The notes under the pieces: generated by a model
What the model was told of the DNA's origin: nothing
Database searches by the model: none
The model's input: only the letters and a program-made list of their open reading frames with translations
Origin: Oscillospiraceae bacterium
GTDB taxonomy: Bacteria; Bacillota; Clostridia; Saccharofermentanales; Saccharofermentanaceae
Assembly: GCA_902775565.1 (NCBI GenBank)
Contig: CACYMP010000013.1
Span: 62,001-126,000, forward strand
DNA: 64,000 nt
Direction of reading: 5' to 3'
Shown: positions 17,083-24,239 of the stretch, in pieces
Layout of the letters: each line of letters opens with the position of its first letter
How positions within the stretch are numbered: position 1 is the stretch's first letter
Translations under genes and position numbers: made by a program

Positions 17083-18447
17083 TCAGAATTCATCAGCTTC
17101 CATATCATTGACGATATTATTTACCCACTTATACTGCCTGTAGCGTGCAATGACTACGGGCAGTTTTATTATCTCGTCAAGATTCAGAAGGAAATATACG
17201 ACGAGAACCGGAAGCTTAAGGACAAAGGCAGCGATTGCTCCGACGGGTACGATGAATGCCCACATGGTAACGGTGTCGCAAATGAATCCGAACCTGGTGT
17301 CTCCGCCGGCAGAGAAGATACCGCCTATTGTCGTTGAGTTTATCGATCGGCCCAGAATGTAGTAGCTGCACATGAGGATCATGATGAACAGATAGTGCTC
17401 GGCAAGGGGAGTGAGGTTGACAAACCTGATGACAAGGGGAGCCGTGGAAGCAGCTAATAAACCAAGTATGAGCCCTGATACCACACAGAGCTTCATGATG
17501 CGCCTTCCGTAGTCTTTGGCGGTATCAAGCCTTCCGGCTCCTAATTCGTTGCCGACAACGATTGCTCCGCCTGCGCCCAAAGCATAGCAGAAAGCAGAGA
17601 CGATATCCTTGATAACAGTTACGATCGCATTTGCGGCAACGGCATCTGAACCCAGATGGCCCATTATTACTGTCATCATGGTAAAGCCGAGGCTCCAGGT
17701 TATCTGGTTAAGAAAGAAGGGGGCACTGTATTTCGAATAGCGCTTTCTTAAGGGAAGCCCTGTATAGACCAGGTTTATAAACTTTAATGAAACGATATGC
17801 TTCTTGTGCATGAAATATACACAGAATATAAAGCCTGTCAGAGAAGCCATGGCTGAAGCGAGAGCTGCTCCTGAAGCACCCATCTTCGGAATGCCGAAAA
17901 GGCCATAGATGAACACAGCGTTCAGGAAGACGTTCAGTATTACCATCACGGTACTTGCGAAAGTGCACTGCTTAACGAGCCCTACGTTCTTCAGAATTGA
18001 TTCGTAGATTATCGAAAGTCCCATGAAGATGTATGAAAAAGAAGCTATGCGGAGATATGGGATGCCGTTGGCGATAAGCAGAGGCTCGTTGGTATAAATA
18101 CGCATTACGGCTTCGGGCATTAACATCGTGCATCCGAAAAACAGGGCAAGGATAGGGAGCAGGAGCCTCATCGAATAACCGAAGAGCTTTTCAATGTTGT
18201 CCTTATCGCCTTTGCCCCAGAACTGGGCGGCAAACATTGAACATCCGGATCCTAAGGCTATACAGAACATGTTGAATACGAACGCGACCTGGGACGCGAG
18301 CGATACAGCGGACATTGCGTCCTGATCCGCTACGAGCATGACCGTATCTGCCAGTGGCACAAGCGAGAACATAAAGTTCTGCAGTGTCATCGGAAGGATA
18401 AGGGATACGAGCTTTTTGCGGAAAGAACTGTTTTCTGAAATAGCCAT
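17083..18447 (-). CDS. MATE family multidrug efflux transporter
   Basis: 454 residues with 12 predicted membrane helices in two homologous halves, beginning FRKKLVSLILPMTLQNFMFS and containing the MATE-typical PLADTVMLV, GKGDKDNIEK and LGAGRLDTA segments. It exports organic cations or drugs by sodium or proton antiport. Its stop codon abuts that of lysA tail to tail. No ribosome site precedes the ATG; an extended -10 box TGATAGAAT ends six bases before it, so translation may start at or next to the 5' end of the message. Confidence 0.92.
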   Translation of the reverse strand: MAISENSSFRKKLVSLILPMTLQNFMFSLVPLADTVMLVADQDAMSAVSLASQVAFVFNMFCIALGSGCSMFAAQFWGKGDKDNIEKLFGYSMRLLLPILALFFGCTMLMPEAVMRIYTNEPLLIANGIPYLRIASFSYIFMGLSIIYESILKNVGLVKQCTFASTVMVILNVFLNAVFIYGLFGIPKMGASGAALASAMASLTGFIFCVYFMHKKHIVSLKFINLVYTGLPLRKRYSKYSAPFFLNQITWSLGFTMMTVIMGHLGSDAVAANAIVTVIKDIVSAFCYALGAGGAIVVGNELGAGRLDTAKDYGRRIMKLCVVSGLILGLLAASTAPLVIRFVNLTPLAEHYLFIMILMCSYYILGRSINSTTIGGIFSAGGDTRFGFICDTVTMWAFIVPVGAIAAFVLKLPVLVVYFLLNLDEIIKLPVVIARYRQYKWVNNIVNDMEADEF

Positions 18448-18453
18448 ACGGGT

Positions 18454-18462
18454 ATTCTATCA
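18454..18462 (-). promoter_or_regulatory. Extended -10 box immediately before MATE start
   Basis: On the minus strand TGATAGAAT is followed by six bases and then the ATG. The expected transcription start coincides with the start codon. Confidence 0.5.
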
Positions 18463-18524
18463 CAAGGGCAGATCTGTTCTGTCTTATCAGTTGTTTAGTT
18501 ATGATATATCTGTTTAAATCCATG

Positions 18525-18533
18525 TGTTATAAT
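18525..18533 (+). promoter_or_regulatory. Extended -10 promoter
   Basis: TGTTATAAT, 29 bases before the lipoprotein start codon. Confidence 0.6.
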
Positions 18534-18562
18534 TCACGAAATCAATGAAAAGAGGTAAACGG

Positions 18563-19339
18563 ATGAATAAAACGATTAGAATGATAACGGCAGCAATACT
18601 GTCTTTATGTATGCTCGCAGCCGCTTCATGCAGTAAAAAGGAACCGGATAACACAACGGCTTCATCATCTGCGGCTCAGACAACGGCAGCTGCAACTACT
18701 GCTCCGGCTGATACTGATGCACCGGCTTCCTCTGAGACAGGACCTGCTCCTGTAATCGCTGACAATGAACAGCTTGAGATTCTCTTCAATGCTAAAAATC
18801 AATGGTTCTCATCCAGCGATCCTGAACAGAAGTATTTTATTACGGATCTTGATATGAACGGCCTTTATGAGGTTTCAGTATCCAAAAAAGGTCAACCTTT
18901 ATATATGTATGAAGTAAAAGCTGACAAGAGCGGTATTGAACAGGCAGATATTCCGTTTGATAATGAAAGCGCCGGCCCTGAGATGGATGAAGTTTACGAA
19001 CTCAGATTGAACAGCAAGGGCAAATATGAATTTATCGCCAGAGAATATGATGATGCACTCGGACCTGAATCTATCTACATTTACTATTGGAAGCTTTCGT
19101 TTTCTGACGGTAAACTGAATGGTGATATAGTTGCTACAGAGATCCATGAATCCGATGGAAAAGTCAGATACGGTGATGACGAGTTTGAGATGACCAAAGA
19201 TGAATTCGATAAGGTAACAAATACTTCGCTCCCTAAAATATCACTCAGAATGAGGATCGTTAAAGCCAAAGGAAAGGATTTGGGTGAATTGACAAGCTCG
19301 AAGGATCTGGAGAAGATCTGCTTCAGGATCGAGAAATAA
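18563..19339 (+). CDS. Lipoprotein of unknown function
   Basis: 258 residues. A lipoprotein signal (MNKTIRMITAAILSLCMLAA then ASC) is followed by a Thr/Ala/Ser-rich linker of about 40 residues and a domain of about 190 residues containing YFITDLDMNGLYEVSVSKKG, which resembles the DxNGxxE calcium-type/FG-GAP-like element of secreted proteins. No known enzyme motif is present. The internal ATG is preferred because AGAGG stands before it; an ATG six codons upstream overlaps the ribosome site. A terminator follows. Confidence 0.82.
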   Translation: MNKTIRMITAAILSLCMLAAASCSKKEPDNTTASSSAAQTTAAATTAPADTDAPASSETGPAPVIADNEQLEILFNAKNQWFSSSDPEQKYFITDLDMNGLYEVSVSKKGQPLYMYEVKADKSGIEQADIPFDNESAGPEMDEVYELRLNSKGKYEFIAREYDDALGPESIYIYYWKLSFSDGKLNGDIVATEIHESDGKVRYGDDEFEMTKDEFDKVTNTSLPKISLRMRIVKAKGKDLGELTSSKDLEKICFRIEK

Positions 19340-19343
19340 AACA

Positions 19344-19370
19344 GGGCCTGCATCTGCAGGCCCTTTCTTT
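19344..19370 (+). terminator. Terminator after lipoprotein gene
   Basis: Nine-base-pair stem GGGCCTGCA / TGCAGGCCC with a two-base spacer (so four to six bases in the loop in practice) followed by a T-rich tract. It lies between the lipoprotein gene and the 3' end of the minus-strand tmRNA. Confidence 0.8.
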
Positions 19371-19384
19371 ACGGAAAGTCAGAT

Positions 19385-19766
19385 TGGTGGAGATGAGGAG
19401 AATCGAACTCCTGTCCGAAACCGTCTCGGCCGGGACAATCTCCGGGTGCAGTCAGCGTTTAAGATATTCCCCTTGCACATGAGCCCGCTGACGGGCTAAG
19501 GTTCCGGTAGCTTCATAGGGGGATTATAGTCGCGGATCCGGCGCAAAGCTTTGCCGGGAGGACTGCCTGCTTAACCTCTCTCAGGTGAGGTCTGCGGTGT
19601 ACGTACACCCATGTGAGCAGATACACACGGGGACGGTAGCCTTAGGCTGCTACGAGCTCTGTGTTGTCTGCAATTACTTGCAATTTCCCGTTTTTTTAGG
19701 AGGCCAACGAGAATCCTCCACCCGCTTTCCCAGCTTCGGCGACCCCGTCGAAACCGGTACATCCCC
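19385..19766 (-). ncRNA. ssrA: Transfer-messenger RNA (tmRNA)
   Basis: 382-nt RNA that frees stalled ribosomes and tags the nascent protein. The 5' end GGGGATG pairs with the 3' CATCTCC before ACCA, and the tRNA-like T arm (GGTTCGATTCTCC-type) is present. The tag reading frame at 19642-19671 starts with GCA and encodes ADNTELVAA followed by TAA, preceded by the usual AGTAATT context. Pseudoknot-forming GC-rich blocks follow the tag. SmpB, its protein partner, is not in this window. Confidence 0.93.
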
Positions 19767-19794
19767 ATAGGGACTTTCCGTAAAGCGGTAAGAT

Positions 19795-19800
19795 ATTATA
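19795..19800 (-). promoter_or_regulatory. -10 box of tmRNA promoter
   Basis: TATAAT on the minus strand, 28 bases before the mature 5' end of tmRNA, leaving a short 5' leader for RNase P to remove. No clear -35. Confidence 0.5.
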
Positions 19801-19810
19801 CCGCGCCATT

Positions 19811-19842
19811 AAAGAAAAAACATCCCGTTTTCGCGGGATGTT
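19811..19842 (-). terminator. Terminator after zinc-ribbon gene
   Basis: Nine-base-pair stem AACATCCCG / CGGGATGTT with a six-base loop, followed on the minus strand by a run of six T. Confidence 0.85.
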
Positions 19843-19866
19843 GATTGATTAACAGGACAATTTCAG

Positions 19867-20457
19867 TTATTGTTCTTCATCGAATTTCAGATCCTGAGAA
19901 ACGTCATAAGGCTCGAAGCTGGAGTTGAGTATTGCCTCAGCATTTGCAATCTCTTCTTCTTCAGACTGTGCAACCTTTTTCTCATAGTTCTCGGGTGCGC
20001 TCTGTGCGTCAAGCTCTTCGCCTGATGCTCTGTCCGTCTTGTAGTCTACAGCCTCGGGATCGAGACCGTCATACTTCATAAAAGGATTGCAGAGGAACTC
20101 TGTTCCGCAATAGTAGCACTTGAGAGTGAAGGGGACCTGCTCCATCTTCTGCATGCCTTTGCCGCAGTTGGGGCATTCGACGGTGTTCTTAAAGTCTTTT
20201 CTGTTGCTCAGCTGAGCTGCTTCCCTCAGGTGAAGGTTGAATTCAACGTTGGTAAAACCATGGTCCTTGAGCATAAGCCACATGGCATGGAGCAGGATCT
20301 GCTGCTGACCGACGGTTTCCTTGAGGATCTCAACTTCCTTAGCTGACTGGAACTCGTTCTTTATGCCACCGTCAGAAGCAAGAGCAGAATCAACTTCATC
20401 AACGCTCTTCATCTTGGCAAGCTGTTTCAAAGTGTTCATATCCAAATTGTCACCCAT
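19867..20457 (-). CDS. Zinc-ribbon protein of unknown function
   Basis: 196-residue acidic soluble protein. A treble-clef-like zinc ribbon CPNCGKGMQKMEQ...CYYCGTEF sits near residues 98-124, after a helical N-terminal region (KEVEILKETVGQQQILLHAMW) and before a disordered Glu/Ala-rich tail. No family is recognised. It follows the amidase-like gene by 41 bases on the same strand and is probably cotranscribed. AGAAGG stands upstream of the ATG. A terminator closes the unit. Confidence 0.8.
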   Translation of the reverse strand: MGDNLDMNTLKQLAKMKSVDEVDSALASDGGIKNEFQSAKEVEILKETVGQQQILLHAMWLMLKDHGFTNVEFNLHLREAAQLSNRKDFKNTVECPNCGKGMQKMEQVPFTLKCYYCGTEFLCNPFMKYDGLDPEAVDYKTDRASGEELDAQSAPENYEKKVAQSEEEEIANAEAILNSSFEPYDVSQDLKFDEEQ

Positions 20458-20498
20458 GGTAATACCTTCTTTCCGAGAAATATCAAATTTAGCTTATA

Positions 20499-21872
20499 TT
20501 ATTTCTTCTTAAAAGTCGAGCAGAAAATTGCAATGGCTGCGCACATTTCATATCTGTTGTTGGGATCTGCAAGTCTCTTGTCGTCTTCCTCGTTTGAAAG
20601 ATATCCGAGCACGATCTGATAAGACCTTACCGATGAGGCGAAATTCAGTCCGGTGTACTGGTTTGTCGCTTTGGTTCCGCGGAAGGTGGTGCCTGCTGCT
20701 TTTGCAACAAGCTTTCCCAACTTGTTGCCGTTGGCTGCCTTGTTGAGTTTCCCGGATGTTGGAATATATACGCGGACTCCTTTGACTGTCTTGTTGCTCA
20801 AGTGGTCAGCATGGAGCCTTATAAACAAAGTCGGTTTGTTCTTGACCGCGATAGCGGCTCTTTGTTTGTTGGAAAGGTTAACGTCATTCTCGGTCCTTGT
20901 AAGGATTACCGTTGCTCCGCATTTTTCAAGGTATTCCTTGAGCATAAGGGCAGTATCGAGCGTAAGCTCATATTCCTTCTGACCTGTAACAACACCGACG
21001 GCACCGCTGGTAGCCTTGGCTTTTCCGGTGGTAGCGCCTTTCTTATACGGTTCTTTTTTGTAGTCGGGCGTCTGCTGGTGACCGGGATCGATAACGACCT
21101 TGATACCCTTGAGGTTGGGAGCATTGCTCTTGAGAGCAACGGGTGTAGGGGTGGGGATCTCCGTAGGGGCAGGAGCCTCAGTGGGAGCGGGAGTAGGCGA
21201 GGGGGTAGGAGACGGAGTTGCGGTAGGCAAAGCCGTAGTCCCGGCTGTTGTCTCAGCAGCTGTCGTTGTTTCCGAAGCGGAAGCTGAAGGAACGGGGATG
21301 CCGAGCTGCGATGTGAAAGCTGCAAAAGCGGGATTCTTGGACAGAACAAAGACGTAACTTAATGCGCCTGCGACTATAAGTGCGAGAAGAGTGATGATGA
21401 CCGCGGGAGCGCGGCTTCTTCTCGGCTTACGGATGGGGTCTTTGGTGAATTCTCTGGAAGCATCATCAGTCTTTTCATCGGAAACTGCGGGCAGGGAGGG
21501 CTTTTCTTCTTTTTCCTCTGTCTGCTGGCTTTTGAGCGCTTCTATGATATCGCTTTCGAGATCTGAAGGCTTTTCATCAGGAGCTTTTTCAAGAGCTTTT
21601 TCGGGCTCTTTGTCTTCAGTTTTTTCTTCTTTTGCGGATTCGTCCTTTTCAGAATTGCCGGTATCAGTTTCAGCGAGCTTTGAGAATGCTTCCAGGAAGT
21701 CCTGCTCATCGCCTTTGCTCTTTAAGATTTCATATTCTTTAATGACTTCCTTGACGAATCTGTCGCGATCTTCGCCTGAAAGTTTTTTCAGGTGGTCTTC
21801 CAGGAGCAGCCTCTTTACGCGGGGCAGTTCCGATAATATCTGTTCAAGTCTGGATTCATTATCTTCCGGCAT
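20499..21872 (-). CDS. Membrane-anchored N-acetylmuramoyl-L-alanine amidase-like protein
   Basis: 457 residues: acidic cytoplasmic N-terminus of about 150 residues, one membrane helix (VIITLLALIVAGALSYVFVL), a Pro/Thr linker with PTPSPTPAP repeats, and a C-terminal Amidase_3 domain. Zinc ligands are present: His in VVIDPGHQQ, Glu in EYELTLD, and His in FIRLHADH. The second conserved Glu of the VExGFxSN motif is replaced by V421 (QIVLGYLSNEED), so hydrolysis of the muramoyl-alanine bond is uncertain. ATG is preferred over a GTG three codons upstream because AAGGAG fits its spacing. The long cytoplasmic part is unusual for this family. Confidence 0.85.
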   Translation of the reverse strand: MPEDNESRLEQILSELPRVKRLLLEDHLKKLSGEDRDRFVKEVIKEYEILKSKGDEQDFLEAFSKLAETDTGNSEKDESAKEEKTEDKEPEKALEKAPDEKPSDLESDIIEALKSQQTEEKEEKPSLPAVSDEKTDDASREFTKDPIRKPRRSRAPAVIITLLALIVAGALSYVFVLSKNPAFAAFTSQLGIPVPSASASETTTAAETTAGTTALPTATPSPTPSPTPAPTEAPAPTEIPTPTPVALKSNAPNLKGIKVVIDPGHQQTPDYKKEPYKKGATTGKAKATSGAVGVVTGQKEYELTLDTALMLKEYLEKCGATVILTRTENDVNLSNKQRAAIAVKNKPTLFIRLHADHLSNKTVKGVRVYIPTSGKLNKAANGNKLGKLVAKAAGTTFRGTKATNQYTGLNFASSVRSYQIVLGYLSNEEDDKRLADPNNRYEMCAAIAIFCSTFKKK

Positions 21873-21947
21873 ATGATACACTCCTTAATAGAAGATAATA
21901 TCATTATCTACTTGCATAACAAAATCACTGCGGTAATATTCAAAAAA

Positions 21948-21989
21948 CAGTATTGCACAATAAACAGTAGTGTGCTATATTCAATACTG
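21948..21989 (+). promoter_or_regulatory. PadR-gene promoter with overlapping inverted and direct repeats
   Basis: A -35 TTGCAC and extended -10 TGCTATATT (16-base spacer between hexamers) are framed by arms CAGTATTG (21948-21955) and CAATACTG (21982-21989). Inside, AACAGTA occurs twice 17 bases apart and GCACA/TGTGC forms a second inverted pair. Position over the promoter suggests autorepression by the PadR protein. Confidence 0.5.
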
Positions 21990-22058
21990 ACATGGGAAGT
22001 TGATGCAATTGGCTGCGTGAATGGAGTCCCTTGTCACTTTTGAATAAGGGGGAATAAT

Positions 22059-22391
22059 ATGAACAATCAGTTCAAGAAAGGAGTACTTGATCTGTGCGTG
22101 CTTGCATTCCTGGACAAAGGCGACAGCTACGGTTATGACCTGGCAGACAGCCTTACTGCCAAGATGAATATTGCAGACGGTACGGTATATCCGATCCTCC
22201 GCAAACTGGCAGCAGAAGGAAGCGTTGACACGTATCTCAAGGAATCTCAGAACGGACCGCCGCGGAAGTATTACCACCTCACGGACGAAGGCCGTAAAAG
22301 GCTTTTGAGTGACAAAGCAGAATGGATAGAGTTCTCAAAAGCAGTCGACGGCATCATCAATGAGAAACAGGGGGAAGAATCAGATGAATAA
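22059..22391 (+). CDS. PadR family transcriptional regulator
   Basis: 110-residue winged-helix regulator: KKGVLDLCVLAFLDKGDSYGYDLAD, GTVYPILRKLAAEG and PPRKYYHLTDEGRKRL are the family landmarks; the C-terminal dimer helix is short (PadR subfamily 2). Ligand unknown. AAGGGGGAA precedes the ATG. It overlaps the following HAAS-domain gene by eight bases, the usual padR-HAAS arrangement in Bacillota that controls envelope stress or membrane protein genes. Confidence 0.92.
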   Translation: MNNQFKKGVLDLCVLAFLDKGDSYGYDLADSLTAKMNIADGTVYPILRKLAAEGSVDTYLKESQNGPPRKYYHLTDEGRKRLLSDKAEWIEFSKAVDGIINEKQGEESDE

Positions 22392-22959
22392 AAAAGAATA
22401 TCTTGATACGCTCGGGAAAGCTCTCGGCGCAATGCCTTATAAGGATGTAAATGAGATCCTCTATGAGATCGGTACTCATTTCTCCGAAGGCTCGCTTAAG
22501 GGAAAGACCGAGGAGGAAATAGCCGAAGGACTGGGAGATCCCAACGAGCTCGCTGCTCTGTACAGAGAAGGCATGAAGCTTCCGGAGATCATTAAGAAGC
22601 GCAATAAGGCTTTTGACGATACAAAGACAGGCGCTGACGGAAGAAGCAAGCTTTTCGTGGTTCTTTTCAATGCGTTTGTGGGAGTTGAGTGCTGGCTTGT
22701 TATCCTTTTCGCGATCTTCATTGCCATCTGCATCTTCCTTGGATCACTCGGCGGAATAGCCGCGATCGTTACCGCACTTGTTACGGGAAACATCACATAC
22801 TATGCTGTTCCGGCTGTGCTTCTTGCAGTAACGCTCCTGTTCTTCGCACTGTTCCTTCTTATCCTCGTGATACTTGGAATCAAGTATTTCGCCAAGGGTA
22901 CAAAGGCATACATCAGATGGAACAAGAAGATCTGGAATTACGGATTTGGGGAGGCATGA
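22384..22959 (+). CDS. HAAS-domain (DUF1700) membrane protein
   Basis: 191 residues: an N-terminal HAAS domain (KKEYLDTLGKALGAMPYKDV then EEEIAEGLGDPNELAALY, about residues 1-65) and two long hydrophobic segments (about 88-120 and 135-168) likely forming three to four helices. HAAS proteins are encoded with PadR regulators and are thought to sequester or modulate them at the membrane. The ATG with GGGGGAAG upstream is preferred over one eight codons earlier. It precedes a 59-residue membrane protein gene by three bases. Confidence 0.88.
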   Translation: MNKKEYLDTLGKALGAMPYKDVNEILYEIGTHFSEGSLKGKTEEEIAEGLGDPNELAALYREGMKLPEIIKKRNKAFDDTKTGADGRSKLFVVLFNAFVGVECWLVILFAIFIAICIFLGSLGGIAAIVTALVTGNITYYAVPAVLLAVTLLFFALFLLILVILGIKYFAKGTKAYIRWNKKIWNYGFGEA

Positions 22960-22962
22960 CAT

Positions 22963-23142
22963 ATGACAAAAGGTGATATCAAGTTACTTATAACAGGTGT
23001 TGTATCCCTGTTCCTCGCCATGGTAATGGCGGTGATCACCATCGTGGTCTTCGCTTTCGGCCTTGGCGGCAAGATAAAGAATGTGGATTGGAATAAGACT
23101 TTTGGTGAGTTCGGCAAAAAGATCGAACAGCCCGTAAATTGA
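22963..23142 (+). CDS. Small single-pass membrane protein, third gene of the PadR operon
   Basis: A 59-residue protein starting MTKGDIKLLITGVVSLFLAM, with one long membrane helix (about residues 8-35) and a charged tail ending KKIEQPVN. GGGGAGG lies eight bases before the ATG, inside the end of the HAAS gene, three bases after whose stop codon the ATG begins. Position and topology suggest a partner of the HAAS protein. No family is recognised. Confidence 0.8.
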   Translation: MTKGDIKLLITGVVSLFLAMVMAVITIVVFAFGLGGKIKNVDWNKTFGEFGKKIEQPVN

Positions 23143-23198
23143 TAATAAGGGGATAGATTAAGCAAACTTTCCGAATAAGGGATTTGAGTAAGAGAGAA

Positions 23199-23224
23199 GA
23201 GGCTGCCTCATATGAGACAGCCTC
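23199..23224. terminator. Hairpin after the PadR operon
   Basis: Seven-base-pair outer stem GAGGCTG / CAGCCTC continued inward by CTCATATGAG with one unpaired base on each side. It lies between convergent genes; the T tract is weak, so termination efficiency is uncertain. Confidence 0.55.
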
Positions 23225-23313
23225 TATCTTATTCCGATTTGATTCTTGAGAGTGAGTTTTTTCCGAACGTCTTCCGCAGACGCAAAGCGGCGAGGACTAA
23301 GTGAGGAAAGAAC

Positions 23314-24084
23314 TCAGTCGAAGTTAGTCTCGGGATCCCAGTGCATGTCTTCCTGGCGGTGCATCCATTCGGAAAGGGCTTCCGTCATCTTGTGGGCATC
23401 GTTGTCGTAATCCTTGCCGTACATGGGCTCACCGACGTAGATCCTGATCTTTCTTCTGTGAAGACCGTTCAAAGGATGAGGGTGCTTCTGGGTCCTGGGC
23501 CAGATCTGATAAGCACCTGCGATATAGACGGGGACAAGAGGCACACCTGCCTTGATAGCGAGGTAAGAAGCGCCGTCCTTGAGCTCTGCGAGCTTACCGG
23601 TGTGTGTTCTTGTTCCTTCGGGAAAGACGAAGCAGATGTTGCCCTGTTCGACTTCTTTTTTAGCTTTGATAAGTCCTCTTACGGGATTGCCGTAACGGTC
23701 GACTGCGATTCCGCGTCCGACTCTCATGATGAGACGGCCGAGCTTGCCGTGCTGCGTCTCAAGATCTGAAGCAGCAAGACAGCACATCCATTTGAAATGT
23801 CCCTTCGGGAGATAATCGATGATCAAGACTCCGTCAGGATAGCTCTGATGGTTGGATGCGACTACATAAGGGTTATTGGCAGGGAAATTCTCCTTGCCGA
23901 TGCACTTCATATCACACAGTAAGTGCGTAAGAAAGAGGAAGCCATTCTTGGCAACCACATCCCAGAATCCGCGCTTGGTAGGATACTTTTCATCCAGCTG
24001 GCGATGATGCTCAGCGTGGGAAACCTTTTGTTCCTTTACGTTTTCTGAAGCAGAAGACGTGTTTTCTGGTTTATTTTCAGACAT
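23314..24084 (-). CDS. Lysophospholipid acyltransferase (PlsC-like)
   Basis: 256 residues of the PlsC/LPLAT family, which acylate lysophosphatidate at sn-2 in phospholipid synthesis. The catalytic HX4D box is NHQSYPDG, followed by GRGIAVDRYG, the EGTR box FPEGTRTHTGKL and VPVYIAGAYQIWP. The N-terminal 30 residues are polar and charged, with a helix near 45-60 that likely lies on the membrane. It is divergent from an acyl-CoA synthetase-like gene, suggesting a joint role in recycling exogenous fatty acids. Which lysolipid it uses is not known. Confidence 0.87.
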   Translation of the reverse strand: MSENKPENTSSASENVKEQKVSHAEHHRQLDEKYPTKRGFWDVVAKNGFLFLTHLLCDMKCIGKENFPANNPYVVASNHQSYPDGVLIIDYLPKGHFKWMCCLAASDLETQHGKLGRLIMRVGRGIAVDRYGNPVRGLIKAKKEVEQGNICFVFPEGTRTHTGKLAELKDGASYLAIKAGVPLVPVYIAGAYQIWPRTQKHPHPLNGLHRRKIRIYVGEPMYGKDYDNDAHKMTEALSEWMHRQEDMHWDPETNFD

Positions 24085-24109
24085 TTCAACCCCTCTTTGG
24101 CTTTTGGTC

Positions 24110-24158
24110 TTAAATAAATATACCTCAATAGACTGTAATCTTCCAATTATTTATTTAA
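24110..24158. promoter_or_regulatory. Perfect 11-bp inverted repeat in divergent lipid-gene promoter region
   Basis: Arms TTAAATAAATA (24110-24120) and TATTTATTTAA (24148-24158) separated by 27 bases lie between plsC-like and acyl-CoA-synthetase-like genes. AT-rich, so chance pairing is possible; may be a shared operator or a terminator-like structure. Confidence 0.3.
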
Positions 24159-24170
24159 AACAATGATTTG

Positions 24171-24200
24171 TTGTAAAAAATCCGGCAAGTATGTTATATT
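24171..24200 (+). promoter_or_regulatory. Promoter of acyl-CoA synthetase-like gene
   Basis: TTGTAA and TATATT with an 18-base spacer, and TG one base before the -10. Confidence 0.55.
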
Positions 24201-24239
24201 TTCTAATTAGTCAGAAGACATGACGACCGGAGGGTGATT

